Source: Schoenoplectus triqueter
Lineage: Eukaryota; Streptophyta; Magnoliopsida; Poales; Cyperaceae
DNA length: 40,338 nucleotides
NCBI GenBank assembly: GCA_964058805.1
Contig: CAXKVV010002012.1
Location: forward strand, 1-40,338
Direction of reading: 5' to 3'
Shown: one piece after another, positions 1 through 11,550 of the stretch
Layout: the number at the start of each line of letters is the position of its first letter
How positions within the stretch are numbered: position 1 is the first letter of the stretch
The notes under the pieces: model-generated
What the model was told of the DNA's origin: nothing
What the model saw: only the letters and a program-made list of their open reading frames with translations
Databases searched by the model: none
Translations under genes and position numbers: made by a program

Positions 1-2240
1 CATCAAAATCAGACCCGCACATGTAAACCTAGATCCCACAACCACTGTGGAAACGTGAGTAGTTTAAAAATTACTCAGTATGAATTTAGATCCAGCTTTA
101 AGATTTGATCTTCTTTTCTAGACTGGACCCAAATGTTGATACCGTATTTTAATGCAATATAATAATCATGTGTGAATATATTAATATTTTATGCACAATT
201 TGAGAAAAATACCTACATGTTATGACATGAAATGATAAGAAAACCTGAAATATAAAATCTATGGAATAATAATATAATATAATATAATATATAAGGTACG
301 AGAACCAAACACCCATAATAACTATCCCAAGTGGGCGCCACTAGCATCCCAACTTACGAAATTGGGTCTTGCCTAAGCGAGCGCCACCAGCGACCCAACT
401 TACGAAGTTAGGATTTTATGTTTATGTGGTGCCAATACCGCATAAACAGATAATTCGGGCTCCCGAGACGATAACGTCCAAGGAGAGTAAGCGTGCAAAG
501 GAACATACTTTGGTTTGCTAAATTTGATAATTTACCTTACGAAATAAAAACAAACGGATAGGTATGTCTTCAGTTGCCATATTGCTGATGAACGATATTT
601 ATACCTATAATTTCATGCATAGTGAAGCCAAAAACTAAATCCAATTATTTTGTTTTATTGCATTTTTATTTATTTTTAGCTAGTTTCGTGCAATTTCTGT
701 CAAGAGGTCGGTTGCTACGCATTTTGTATTTTTTATTGCAGATTTTGGAGCAAAAATTTAAAGATGTTTGATAGTTGACCCATTTGACGACCCGCTTCAC
801 ATCTCCCTGCCACATATGTGCACGGATGATATTTCCTTGGCGCTGGAGATCAAAGAAATTAAAGACGCTAATCTCTTGGCGGTAATCAAAATCCAAAGGC
901 GCTAACTCCTCTCTCCTGGGCCGCATGGGCTTTATCTCCGATGGATGTTGAAAAGGAAATTATAAAACTCAAGTTAACTGGACCTTGTTCTTTGACGCAA
1001 ATGAATCAAGACAAAAGCTGAAATTACTATTGGCTTTAATTACTCCTCCCTGGCGCACCTCCTCGAGAAAAATTAAAAGACTATTTGGCACATCCAAATC
1101 AGATCCTGTGATGGCGGAATTAAAGTTGCGCACCTCAATCAAATCGCAAATTTCACTCATCTCTTTCAATGCCAGGCACTTCAATTATTAATGATACAAA
1201 TGAGTCCGGTCTTCAAATGATTAGTCCCACAATCAAGGATTTTTGCATCTCAAGCACTCTTGCACTTCTATATAAACCTTATCAATTTACACATCTAGAC
1301 ATCTCATTCTCCATCATTCTCTTCTTCCATCTTAGACTAGCATTCGTGCTGGACCAAGAAAAATCTATTTTTGTTCTTTCGTCCGTTGACGAGGTCTCCA
1401 GAAGTAAGCAAGGTGCTCGGATGCAAGACAGTGTCTCTTCTCGAGTTACAAGAAACGGGTTGTATTTTCTCTTTTCTTTTAATTTTATTAGAGATGTTTA
1501 TTTTTGCATTTGTAGTTTCTAACTTGTTTAGTATGGAAGGCTAAATCCTCCGTCTAGGGATATGAATGTAGCCTGAATATTTTATGTTATGCATGTTTGA
1601 GTTATTTATATGGTTTATGTGTTGATTTATTTCATATGATTAAACTGCTTGTGATATTATGAGAATAGCTTAGTAATCTCGCGGGTAACATACAACAAAC
1701 TGAAAGGGTGAGTGTATTGCTGACGGGCACAAAGGGGTTACATAAAGTTAAGATTATAATATTATAAACACATTTTAGGCAAGTAAATCATGATACTGTT
1801 ACGGTGACGTTGAAAGCCAGACTGAAATGAAATAAACTTAGGCACCTTGTGCACGACAATGTATTAGAAACTAAGGGAATCCAAGATATATCACAGAAGT
1901 TAACGGACTTAAGCCAAAGTGGTATGATGCGACGATATCATGTCATATTTGGACTAGGTACAGTATAATTAGCTATAGACATATAGTTAATTATCAATCA
2001 TAGGATATATCCCTCAACTATATAAACCAACAAATATGATATAAATAACCAAGCAAGTATAACTAAAATATGATGGTGAACCCATATACCTAGATACTTC
2101 ATATTCATAAGAAAAATTAGTTTTACCCCCGAGTTATTAGTGCAGCCCGCATTCCTTTCGATACAGACTGCATTCAGTGACTCAATCCAAATTTCTAGGA
2201 TTTGACCTGCATTAGTGGATTCAGGGTGCATTCCTGGACA
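1..2240. repeat. Probable LTR-retrotransposon remnant (left of hAT element)
   Basis: No host gene is visible in this stretch. It holds an imperfect 33-bp direct repeat (335-367 and 381-414, both built on GCGCCAC..CCCAACTTACGAA), a TATATAAACC box near 1270 followed by a pyrimidine-rich leader-like tract, and GC-richer blocks (780-1150) unlike the AT-rich surroundings. This layout suits the LTR and leader of an old Ty3/Gypsy-type element. LTR ends, PBS and PPT were not located, so class and borders are inference. The short ORFs here have no recognisable domain. Confidence 0.35.
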
Positions 2241-2254
2241 TAGGGAATCAAAAT

Positions 2255-2720
2255 CGTGTTCGCGTGTCAAGACACGGCACGACACGAAACGGTATGAGAG
2301 CGACACGGCACGGCACGTGTGCCTATCTGTGCCGGCACGACACGTGTCACGTGTCGTGTTCTTAAACGTGACGTGACTGATTTTTTTCATTTTCGACACG
2401 GCACGACACGCACGGTTAAGAGGTTCCAACACGGCACGTCACGACACGAAACACGGCACAACACGAGCACGACACACGACTAGGCACGACACGTATAAGC
2501 ACGACACGAATAGGCACGAACACGCACGGTACGGCACGGATAGGCACGGACACGCACGGCACGACACGGGTAGGCACGGATAGGCACGGGTAGGCACGAC
2601 ATGTCAAGGCACGGTAGGCACGGGTAGGCATGACAAGGCACGGATAGGAACGGGTAGGTACGGGTAGGCACAAATAGGTACGGCACGGTAAAACACGGTA
2701 GGCACGAGTAGGCACGGGAT
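2255..2720. repeat. Left subterminal CACG-rich repeat array of hAT
   Basis: Roughly 460 bp of irregular short units such as GGCACGACACG and GGTAGGCACGG. The tract lies just inside the left inverted repeat and has a shorter counterpart (4617-4822) at the right end. The proline/valine/arginine-rich ORFs on the minus strand here are only translations of the repeat. Confidence 0.8.
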
Positions 2721-3096
2721 GACCGACAGGGCTGTAATTTTACTACAGCAGTACTGTTCCAGCATTATATTGCAAAACGTGGCATGTCTCCTGTACATTA
2801 GATATGCATTTAATATATCAAAAATTTCATGTATATGAGTTATGTAATTTTAATGCTTTTTTAATATTTCAAGTTCTGAAAATTTTCAGGCATCGATGCA
2901 CCTACCTCGCAATCTTTTGACATGACATTTAAAAATTAAAAATTAAACAGAGACGTTCATTTGGCCTAGTAAACAGTGCTTTAAATTTAAAAATTAAAAA
3001 AAGGCTAAATAACCTCACGTAACAGCCATAATTGAATATTTTTAGGGGTAAAATTGTAAAATAAAAGAAATGACAAAAATACCCTCCTAAACTGAC

Positions 3097-4129
3097 TGAA
3101 GAAGATATTTTATGGCATTCATTGGAACCCATGAAAGCGAAATTCCTTAAGTATTGGAGTGAAATACCCCCCATTACCATCATTGCATGTTGTCTTGACC
3201 CAAGGTAATTGTTAGATTTAAAATTTCATAATAAAATTCATATGTGGTTCTTTGTGCACTAATTAAATTTTATCAATTATAGGTGGAAGGTAAAAAATAC
3301 CACAAACTTTCTTACTACAATTAGGGAGAATATTAGACTTGAAGCAGGGAATGCATATGAAGAAGTGAATACTCTTTTTGAAAGTGTATTCAGAATATAT
3401 GAGCAACAACATAATGAGGTAGATTACAGTTGTCTAGATAATTTTTATTGAAATTATAATTACTTATGCATGATAACTAAATTATTTTTCTTTAATCAGG
3501 CAAGGGTGGCTTCGAGTGTGCCAGCACCAACCAATCCATCAACAAGAGGCAACAGGTCTACTATGTCTCGTATTCAATCCATTCTTCGTAAAAACTCTGG
3601 CTCATCTTCAACATCTATCCCACGTGCAACTAGCTCAGAGATACAGATCTTTGCAAACTCCACATATGAGTATGGCAATATAAGGCTCGACGATGAAAAT
3701 TTTAGCATTTTACAATATTGACATCAAGTGAAGGGCGTGTTCCCCATTTTAGCATCCATGGCTTGTGATATTTTTGTCGTTTCTGTCTCCACAGTAGCTT
3801 CAGAATCTTGTTTTAGCGCAGCTAATAGGGTTCTAACTGATAAAAGAACAAGATTGGGTGAGAATGTATTTGAGGCTCTGGTTTTACTAAAGGATTGGTA
3901 CGATGCAGAAAATAGATTTCAAGACAAGTCTTGGATGCACTCACTTGATCGAGAAAAAGCTGCTGTCGCATCGAGTTCTAATCCAGGTGAAGGGATGCCA
4001 AAGCCAGAGGTGAACCCGAACCAATCTCATGAGGAAGAAGATTCATTTATAAGATACTCAAATCCATATATGTATAACTATGAAGAATATGGTTATATGT
4101 ACCACTATCCGCCATCAGAACCTTTTTAG
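3097..4129 (+). pseudogene. hAT transposase C-terminal fragment
   Basis: Visible exon pieces are: 3097-3204, reading LEPMKAKFLKYW and ending CCLDPR; 3283-3417 after an intron-like gap; 3500-3720; and 3728-4129. The last piece contains the hAT dimerisation signature (PILASMACDIF, then STVASESCFSAANRVLTDKR). The 3500 and 3728 pieces are in one frame, split by a TGA at 3719-3721 where relatives have Trp (TGG). The N-terminal BED finger and most of the RNase-H-like catalytic core are missing. The dimerisation block is little damaged, but the gene cannot encode an active transposase. Confidence 0.85.
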
Positions 4130-4616
4130 GGAGTAAGTTCTTTAATTTTAATTTAAATATTTAAATTTTATTTTTTTAAATTACACTAACATATTTTCAA
4201 GTTTTTAACTCCGCCTATGTTTCTAACATAACCGGTCCCAAGCCCGGAAAAAGGAGGAGGGAAAATTTGACAAACATAATATTTTATGAATTACTATAAA
4301 AATATTTTAATACATGTCCATATTTTTTTAACATTTTTTTTCATTTTTTATGTTTTATGAAATTTTTTATTTTTTTTAATTTTACAGAATACACTATATA
4401 ACATATTTTTAAATTAAAAAAATAATTTTTAATATTTAGTTTCACTTTTTAATATTTTTTATTTTTTATATTTTATTTTCAATATGCTATATTAAATAAT
4501 TTAAAATACGTAAACACTTTAAAAAAATTTAAACTTTTATTTACAATTTTGGATTTTTTTTTTGTATTTTCTGGATTTTTAAAATCTTTGAAATGTTAAT
4601 GCACACCGTATTCAAA

Positions 4617-4822
4617 ACACGAATAATCACAACACGTTTTGACACGGTACGATTTGACACGACACGAATGAGCATGACACGTTTAACACGACGTGCTTTA
4701 TCCATGACGTGCCGGCTTCTCCTCATTTTTAACACGGCACGACACGACACGAAAAATAATAACACGGCACGGCACGACACGAAAACACGGCGTGCTTTGC
4801 ACGGCACGGCACGACACGATTT
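4617..4822. repeat. Right subterminal CACG-rich repeat array of hAT
   Basis: About 205 bp of CACGGCACGACACG-like units ending just before the right inverted repeat. It mirrors the left array at less than half its length. Confidence 0.75.
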
Positions 4823-4840
4823 TAAAACACTACCTGGACA

Positions 4841-5110
4841 CAGACTGCATCTCTCCTCTTTTTAGGTTGCATTTCTAGGATACAAACATCATTTTTATTA
4901 TTTATTTTAGTTTTAAGATTGAACCGACTTAGTTTTAATCGGTCTAGATTACCAAATGTTAGTTAACCAGTACTTCTTAGCTCCTCCCTGTGGATCGATA
5001 ACCCAAAGTACTATACGATTAGGTCGTGCGCTTGCGACCGATTGTATTAATACTAGGGCTTAATTTGTTAAGCTACATAGACACCATCAATTGCCAAAAG
5101 GAGATAACTA
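4841..5110 (+). repeat. Probable Ty3/Gypsy LTR-end fragment
   Basis: Once the hAT is removed this continues the sequence left of it. It includes CTCCCTGTGGATCGATAACC (4983-5002) followed by TTGCGACCG, a signature often seen near the 3' end of plant Gypsy LTRs. No PBS was located, so this is a family-level inference. Confidence 0.35.
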
Positions 5111-5186
5111 CCCGTGAATTGACAAATATGAACTATATCTTAATTATAATCTTTATTATATTCTCAAATACATATTTTATTCTATC

Positions 5187-5225
<39 letters not shown>

Positions 5226-7800
5226 CATTCTTTTCTTATGATTTAAAAATTAAATTTTATATTAAAGTAAGTCAAAGAAAAAAAATAAAACAAAAGAAAC
5301 AAAAATCTTAATTTATTTAAAACATTATTATTTGATTAACGTGTTGGTGTTTTAATGAACGGAATCATACGCTAACTAACGTGTCAATTATGCCTATGTA
5401 CTGGCAACCCGTAACGGAGGCAATCAAGTGTTCCAAGGGCAAGACAGATACAAACCAAGCAAGGGAAAAACCATACTAGCCCAGTAGAAACCAAAAAAAA
5501 AAAGAGTTACAACATGTAAATAAATTAAGCAAGCAGGAAACATTAGTCCAATGATACCCAAATAGAAAATGAACACAAGCAACAAGTTATAAAAGGGGTA
5601 AGGATGAAGTATAGTAGTGAATCCCCTATTAGAAGGTCAGAAACTGCACATGCACAATCTCGAGACAAGAAATCACATAATATAACAGAATAATCGGCTA
5701 GGGTTTACTTTACCAGGCTAGAAACCAGAGCAAGCAGCGAGCGAAAAAGGGATCAGGAAAAAATCGAGGCAACAAGTAATAATTGATCAAGCAACCCAAA
5801 CAACTCACATTAACCCAACAAAAAAAGAGTATTTGTTTTTAGGGTTTTTACCAGTACACTGAATCGAGATTAGTTCGCAAGCTAGTGGGTGCAGCGAGCA
5901 CGAGTACGGGGACAGGGCTGCTCCTCCTCAAGGACTTCGGCCTCCACCTCCACCCCCCTCCATTAATAATTATTTTGCTCTTATCGATTTAATTTCTTTC
6001 TATTGGTTTTCCTCAGCACATGAGGGGTTAGGCAAGGAGGGGGACGGGGCGCACGCATAAGGTCCTTTATAATGGGAGTCTGAGATAGCGTGGTAGCAAG
6101 GTCAAGAGGGTAGGTAATTCTAGGCCGCACCGAAGTGACATCGGGGTGAGACAGGGAGAGGGACGGATGAGAGCCATCAAAGTTGTTAAGGGCAGGTGGG
6201 TAAACGATGGGATATGAGGTGTGGGCTCGGGGGAAAAACAGAACCAGAGAGAGAACAGAAGAGATGCGGGGTGGGTCGCTGGGTTTTAGGGGAAAAGAAG
6301 AGAAGTGAGAGACAACGTCAGGGAGAGAGAGAAGAAGAGAGATGGTGAGAGAGAGGGAGAGAGATAAGAAAAATTAAATGAGGGAAGAGGAGGGTTTTGT
6401 GATCATTTATGGCATAAATTATGTAATTTTTGTTGTATCGGCTATTTATTTGTTTTGAATTGATTATAATTAGTTAATTTGCATCTCCCCGTTAAAATTT
6501 TATTAGAGTTATTTTTACGTTTTAAATTAAATTACTTTCGTTCTATGTATATATACCTTGAATTTTCTTGACAGATTTCGACTTTTCATTTATTAAATTC
6601 AGAATATACCTTTAGTTACTTGCCGAGATATTTGATTATTTATACCTGGTCATTTACGCAAATCAGAGTTTAGTTCTATTTATTTATTTATTTATTTTCA
6701 TAATTATTTATCTTCAGACTATTTGTTAATTAAAATTAAGTCGTCTGTAATTATTTATTTTGTTATTATTATTCTTGACTTTATTTGTGTCGTTGTCAGC
6801 TTTTGTATTATTCAAATTTATTTAGATTCTAATTCGATTGGTTTATTATTTATTTTAAATTTAAATTTATTTTTATTTATTGTTAGTTTTAGCTTTTATT
6901 CATTCATATGTATATCTATATATATTTTTCTTCAATTGTCGAGTTATATTATTTATTGATTTGTGTTAAATATTTTTAATTATTATCTTAAATATTATTA
7001 TTGTCAAAATTAAATTTCACGATTTGACAAAAAGTGCTAATATGAATATATTGTTTAGCAACAGCGTCTTCGTCCGAAAATTAGTAATTTATTTATCACA
7101 ATGACAAATTTATCAACATTTCATATTAGTTTTAAAATATTTATGCCTTCTTAATTTTAGTTGCTGAATGAAGATGCTTGTATCGTTTACGAGTGTTGAT
7201 ATGTCAATTCAAAAATATTTACTTATTGAACAGTATTGTTAAATTTACAAGTGCTTCAAACTTTTTAGACCTATCCAACATTATGACACGATAAATGCTG
7301 TCATGTATCACATATTAAGAATGTGAAAAACGACGAAATTTCATACATTTTTTTTATGAAGTAGGCTTAGCCTACTTGAAACTTTTATTAAAAGGAAACA
7401 TTTCATATATTTTTCACCTTTAATCAAAGTGACTTGTTATTATCTCAACAGTCTAAAACACAACACCTGTTCGAAATGAAGACGCGATTACACGAATAAT
7501 GAACATGACTGAGGAAATTAAGAACTTGATCACCTTTTATTTATTATAATTACAATTAGTTGGCTTATATTTTTCTGAAATTGGATAGGAGGTGGGGTCA
7601 TAACAAGACATCTATTATCAGTTTATCACCAAAGCATAGCTTGCCTAAAACCTCCCATATGTCAAACCTTAAAGATGAACAAGCTCATTCAAAGATGGAA
7701 AAAAAAAACAAATTAAGTGTATAAAATTATCTACTTTCCATAGCTGCAGCCTGCAGCAGCTAATCCAACCAATAGCAAACAACATGCAAAAGTTGAAATA
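5111..7800. other. Intergenic DNA, no gene recognised
   Basis: Contains a (TA)n microsatellite (5190-5222), a G/GA-rich stretch (5880-6375) with runs such as GAGAGAGAGGGAGAGAG, and a very AT-rich part (6400-7050) with TTTA runs. A small perfect hairpin with 9-bp arms lies at 7359-7377 (AAGTAGGCT/AGCCTACTT). ORFs here are low-complexity. The last 100 bp probably include the 3' end of the RTE1/RTH-like gene on the minus strand. Confidence 0.5.
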
Positions 7801-7874
7801 ACGCTATACATCATGGAAACCATGATACCTTCATACTGTTGCAATTATCATGGAAGCCACTACACACAAGCCAA

Positions 7875-10800
7875 TTACAACTGGACAAGATTCTTGAAAC
7901 AGTAAGAACCAACAATGAACCAGCATGTAAGCGCAAGTGCAAATGAAACCAGCCCGATCAAAAACATTGATCCACCCCAAACAAGCCCCAACCCAACAAC
8001 CAAAAAAAATGGCAAGAACGACTTGACCATGGCCCGTTTGTTCACAAACTTCCCACGCAAGAACATGATTGTTGCCAAGCTGACCACATTCCACTTGTCA
8101 TGGCCATTGTAGAATAGTCTGTTCAGGTTGTTCGCCACAAAAGAGTGACAATTGCAGGTGAACAGGTTGTAGGATCTGTTCTGGTAATCCTGTATTCCTT
8201 TTCTCAAAGCTTCATCCCATGTCATTTCTCCTTGAGGATCGATCAGCTTATAACACTGCATAGGAGAAGGATGATTTTCTTTTTTAGTATCTTGCATTGT
8301 TCACATCAAATTGAGACAATAAACACAATAATAAGTATAGTTTATACATGGCATCAGTTAAATTTCCTTCTGGATTCACATTTGAGTTGGCAGCATGACT
8401 TTGTTTTTACTACCTATAGAAAATGAAGGACTAAGGCTTGAGTTTACAGGATTGCAGTATTAGTTGCAGTTGTTAGTATATCTTGTGATCAGTGCTGCGG
8501 CCATACACTGGTTACTTAATTAAATGAGAAGTACAACAATCTTGTTATTTAATTTAATAAAATAGATGTTCGGTTTCTCATATATACGAATTGGTTGTAC
8601 AATTCTGACATTCTTTATTGAGTGAACACAGATATTTTTCCTAATTGGATTTGTTCTTTTCACACTTCACTAGATTCCCCTCCATCCTGCAACCCTGCCT
8701 TAAACAAAAAAATAAAAAATAAATAAAAAATGATAAAATAATTGAAAAGTTCCATCAGATAAACAGACTTCCGAAATAACAAGGGATCAAAATGAAGTTT
8801 GCTCCAACAAAAATGATTCTAGTAAAGGTCACCACCTTGCATGGGGGGAATCCAACTTTCACATGATCTTTGTCACATTCTTCCCTTTTTATTGATCCTT
8901 CATAGTTTGTCTTTTTCTTAATCAAGGTTTGGTCAACTGATAGGTTCTAAAAAATCAAGTTCCCCTGAAATAAAAAAAAAGCATACTAACCTCAACAATG
9001 CCAGTACCACACTCCCAAAATAGTCAAGGATATAGTAATAGTAATTATTAGGAGTATAGGTTTGGAGATACTATAGGTTGTATATTGTTGGAGATGATTA
9101 GCAAATGTATAGGGGTTAGGTAGGAGATTATAGAGATGGTTAGTTTGGGAGATGCTTAGTGTAGCAAGATTACTTAGCCTATAAATAGAGGCTTAGACAT
9201 TGTAATCAATTCAACTCAAAGATAATCAAAGATTCATTTCTCTCTCACTCTCTCATTCTATCATGGTATCAGAGCCAGAAAACCGCTGGAATTAGGCTTG
9301 CGCCTATTCCAGGAATAATGCATCTATTCCAATCTTATTCCACACAATAAACCAATACAAAGCCTTTATTCTAGGAATAAATAACTCTATTCTCTGTCTA
9401 TTCTCAGATCTACTACTATTCCAAGAATAAACCCACCTAAACCTCTCTATTCTGCTGCCTAGTCTCGAATCTAAACCTCTCCCAACCCTCATTCCACTCT
9501 ATTCCAGATTTTATTCCCACAACTAGCCCTCTATTCTAGTCTTCTATTTTATTCTACTCTTTCTACTCTTCTTATTCCTCTAGATCCGATCAAAAATTGT
9601 TTCTCCGCTGATCAAGAAATCGATTTTTACTGTTTTTGCTTCGCTGATCGCCTCCACGATTTCTGCTCAATTCATCTCACAAATCAAGAATTGTTGTTTC
9701 TTCTCCTCAAGATCAGATCAAGATCGCCTCTCCTGATTGTGTCTTGTGATTTCCGCTCATCGCACATCTTCGTGCTTCCTGATCGCGAGCATCAAGCCTC
9801 AGATGATTTCACCCATCGCGATTGCATCAAGTCATGTTTGCTTCTGCTGATCGTCAGGTCAAGAACATGCAACTGAGGCTTATTACTTTAGCGGATGAGC
9901 GCCACTACCTCCAAGATCAGATATTTTACCTTGAAGATCGCTTCTGCAAAGCCACTCGCCAAATTGAGCTATACAAGTCTGAGACGACTCTATTTGATTG
10001 TGACATCGAGAGGCTCATGGATTCTACTGATGAGTCTACATGAGAGATTGAGGAGCTTCGTGTGTGATTCATGGATCAATCACAGGTAATAACGCAGGGA
10101 GTTGATCAGTACCTGAGATAAAGGGCTGTTTAGAGCAGCATCTCTGTACCTCAAGTGGAATTTCTCTGTTGCTACCAATCCTTTTGTATTCAACTTTGTA
10201 GATTTAATTTCTATCAGCTCACAACATCGACAACCAGCACCAAATCATTTCAATTCTCCAAAACCTTCTTACAATTCAAAACCAAAACCTCTACTCCCAA
10301 TTAAATTTTCAACGATCAAACCATGCACCGGACGTCTATTTCTCTTTTCTTTTCTTTCAAGAGAACTCAAACGAGTCTCGGATTATTGTTAAAAAGGACA
10401 AAGATCCTTCTATTGATGTTTCAAAATGACTCAAAAGAGCATGAAGCAATCAATAGTTTTGTTTCTTGAGCCAAAAGAGCTCTTCTTCCTTCTACCTTTC
10501 TTCAAGATGACCCGAGATGTAATTGGAGATCAAATTCATGAATCAATTACAAGCGAAAGCCAAACAAACAAACTCTATTTCTCTCTTTTATTTCAAGAAG
10601 TCTCCAACGAGCTTCTATGAATATCCAAACCGAAATACATAAAGGACCTAGGAATCATCTATGAACCCCATTGGAGGTGATGAGTTGAGGCACTAAAGAA
10701 GAAAGCCCTTCTATAAACCCAAATGTGAGGAGACGATGTACCAAAGGGTCAATGGTGAAGCTCTCTATGGACCATCATACGAGGTGATGAGTCGAGGCAC

Positions 10801-11515
10801 TAAAAGAAGAAAGCCCTTCTATAAACCCGATGAGAGGTGATGAGATGCGAAGACCACATCTTCTTCTTTCTTCATGGAGCTTTATCAACTACTTTGGCGT
10901 TCAATCAAGATATTGCAAGACAAGCTCAACATGCGTACCGCACGATGAGCTTGCGGGGGGTGTATTAGGAGTATAGGTTTGGAGATACTATAGGTTGTAT
11001 ATTGTTGGAGATGATTAGCAAATGTATAGGGGTTAGGTAGGAGATTATAGAGATGGTTAGTTTGGGAGATGCTTAGTGTAGCAAGATTACTTAGCCTATA
11101 AATAGAGGCTTAGACATTGTAATCAATTCAACTCAAAGATAATCAAAGATTCATTTCTCTCTCACTCTCTCATTCTATCAGTAATGCCATCCCTATGTGC
11201 AACAACCCACAAGTCAAGGCCAGTAACAGTTTTAACTGCTACTCTAGCATAAATTACAAAAGGAAATAGAAGTCAACAAACCTCATCTTCACTAATTTGA
11301 ATGTATCGGGTAACAGCACCAAATGCAAAACTATCAACAGAAACAAAGTATGGGCCTGCAAAGTCCAAAATTACACCATCCTCCCTGCATATACCTAAAT
11401 GACCAATGAAGGGTACCAGCCATGTGATGAATGGCAGGGGGGTCCACACAATGCAACATGGAAATCGAGCCCCTTTAGGGTCGATTGGCCCCAGATGAGA
11501 GTTTTCAGTCGCCAT
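7875..11515 (-). CDS. RTE1/RTH-like membrane protein (DUF778/TMEM222 family)
   Basis: Two coding exons: 11515-11282 (78 codons, donor GATGAG|GTTTGT) and 8255-7875 (126 codons plus stop, acceptor CTATGCAG|TGT). They join in phase 0 to give 204 aa, a normal length for this family. Exon 1 holds the hallmark [17 protein letters not shown] and [17 protein letters not shown]. Exon 2 holds [19 protein letters not shown], then two hydrophobic segments near the C terminus ending [10 protein letters not shown]. In Arabidopsis RTE1 acts at Golgi/ER and promotes function of the ethylene receptor ETR1; RTH is its homologue. The short N terminus looks more like RTH, but RTE1 and RTH cannot be separated here. 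LTR element A sits in the 3-kb coding intron and element B in the inferred 5'UTR intron. The reading frame shows no damage. Confidence 0.9.
8256..9045. other. Coding intron of RTH-like gene, 3' part
   Basis: Unique-looking AT-rich intron sequence between the exon 2 acceptor and LTR element A. The ORF 8145-8426 is an antisense shadow. The intron continues at 11186-11281, so before element A inserted it was about 890 bp. Confidence 0.7.
9046..9263 (+). repeat. 5' LTR of element A
   Basis: 218 bp, starting TATTAGGAG and ending TTCTATCA, with a TATAAATA box at 9180-9187. The 5-bp duplication fixes the start at TA, not the canonical TG. Confidence 0.9.
9264..9278 (+). other. Primer-binding site (initiator tRNA-Met), element A
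   Basis: TGGTATCAGAGCCAG directly follows the 5' LTR and complements the 3' end of plant initiator tRNA-Met, the usual primer of Copia-type and TRIM elements. Confidence 0.9.
9822..10043 (+). CDS. Cargo ORF of element A, coiled-coil-like, unidentified
   Basis: A 73-aa ORF inside the part of element A (about 9838-10250) that has no counterpart in element B. The sequence is charged and heptad-like ([19 protein letters not shown]). In the same frame beyond its stop it continues EIEELRV, stop, [17 protein letters not shown], so the original frame was longer and is now broken by TGA codons. I do not recognise the family. By analogy with element B it may be a captured fragment of a host gene. Expression from the LTR is possible but unproven. 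Confidence 0.35.
   Translation: MHQVMFASADRQVKNMQLRLITLADERHYLQDQIFYLEDRFCKATRQIELYKSETTLFDCDIERLMDSTDEST
10426..10620 (+). CDS. Small ORF shared by elements A and B (copy A)
   Basis: A 64-aa ORF in the shared tail, starting [19 protein letters not shown]. Copy B at 12507-12701 (minus) differs at only two residues. The two copies are so similar throughout the tail that conservation of the frame says little about selection. No domain recognised; it may be chance. Confidence 0.25.
   Translation: MTQKSMKQSIVLFLEPKELFFLLPFFKMTRDVIGDQIHESITSESQTNKLYFSLLFQEVSNELL
10963..11180 (+). repeat. 3' LTR of element A
   Basis: 218 bp, identical by eye to the 5' LTR and followed by the GTAAT duplication. 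Confidence 0.9.
11186..11281. other. Coding intron of RTH-like gene, 5' part
   Basis: Short intron piece between element A and the exon 1 donor (GT at 11281/11280). No other feature seen. Confidence 0.6.
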
Positions 11516-11550
11516 TGCTAATCTTAATATTAAACTTCAAGCTGAGCTTC
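11516..11550 (-). other. 5'UTR part of RTH-like exon with inferred acceptor
   Basis: Upstream of the start codon (minus strand) a T-run followed by GGAATAG|GAAGCTC reads as a 3' splice site, putting the exon start at 11550 and leaving 35 nt of leader. It pairs with the inferred donor at 14600/14599. Coordinates run high to low because the gene is on the minus strand. Confidence 0.5.

Larger units (their letters stand above)
2241..4832 (+). mobile_element. Non-autonomous hAT transposon with perfect 8-bp TSD
   Basis: The ends are imperfect 19-bp terminal inverted repeats: left TAGGGAATCAAAATCGTGT, right (reverse complement) TAGTGTTTTAAAATCGTGT, 15 of 19 matching. The 8-bp duplication CCTGGACA is present at 2233-2240 and 4833-4840, as expected for hAT. 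Inside each end lie dense CACGGCACGACACG-type subterminal motifs (2255-2720 and 4617-4822), the usual site of transposase binding in plant hATs. Between them only the C-terminal part of a transposase gene remains. Without the TSDs, the flanks join into a continuous sequence with repeated TGCAT motifs, so the element landed in an older repeat. Confidence 0.88.
9046..11180 (+). mobile_element. LTR element A (non-autonomous, 2135 bp)
   Basis: LTRs of 218 bp at 9046-9263 and 10963-11180 look identical. The perfect 5-bp duplication GTAAT lies at 9041-9045 and 11181-11185. The PBS at 9264-9278 (TGGTATCAGAGCCAG) matches the 3' end of plant initiator tRNA-Met over 15 nt, and a G-run PPT (GCGGGGGGTG) precedes the 3' LTR. 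No gag or pol domain is visible, so this is a LARD/TRIM-like passenger element depending on proteins from elsewhere. The leader is rich in TATTCCA motifs. The tail (10670-10860) repeats GAGGCACTAAA-GAAGAAAGCCCTTC at about 105-bp spacing. Identical LTRs point to a recent insertion into the RTH-like coding intron, antisense to the gene. Confidence 0.92.

Noticed and set aside
1169..1522. 117-aa plus-strand ORF
   Set aside because: No domain; it spans a TATA box and a pyrimidine-rich leader of a probable LTR and ends in low-complexity sequence.
2255..2720. Regularly repeated short motifs considered as a CRISPR-like array
   Set aside because: Units are irregular, lack unique equal-length spacers, and lie inside a plant hAT element.
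2416..2798. Long minus-strand ORFs rich in Val-Pro-Thr-Arg-Ala-Tyr repeats
   Set aside because: They are mere translations of the CACGG-type subterminal repeats of the hAT element.
6723..6959. 78-aa hydrophobic ORF
   Set aside because: Product of an extreme T/A-rich tract; the Ile/Phe/Leu-only composition is a base-composition artefact.
7915..8426. Plus-strand ORFs opposite the RTH-like exon 2
   Set aside because: Antisense shadows of a clearly conserved minus-strand exon.
9264..9278. tRNA-like sequences at 9264, 13870 and 39241
   Set aside because: Only 12-15 nt match initiator tRNA-Met and they adjoin LTRs, so they are primer-binding sites, not tRNA genes.
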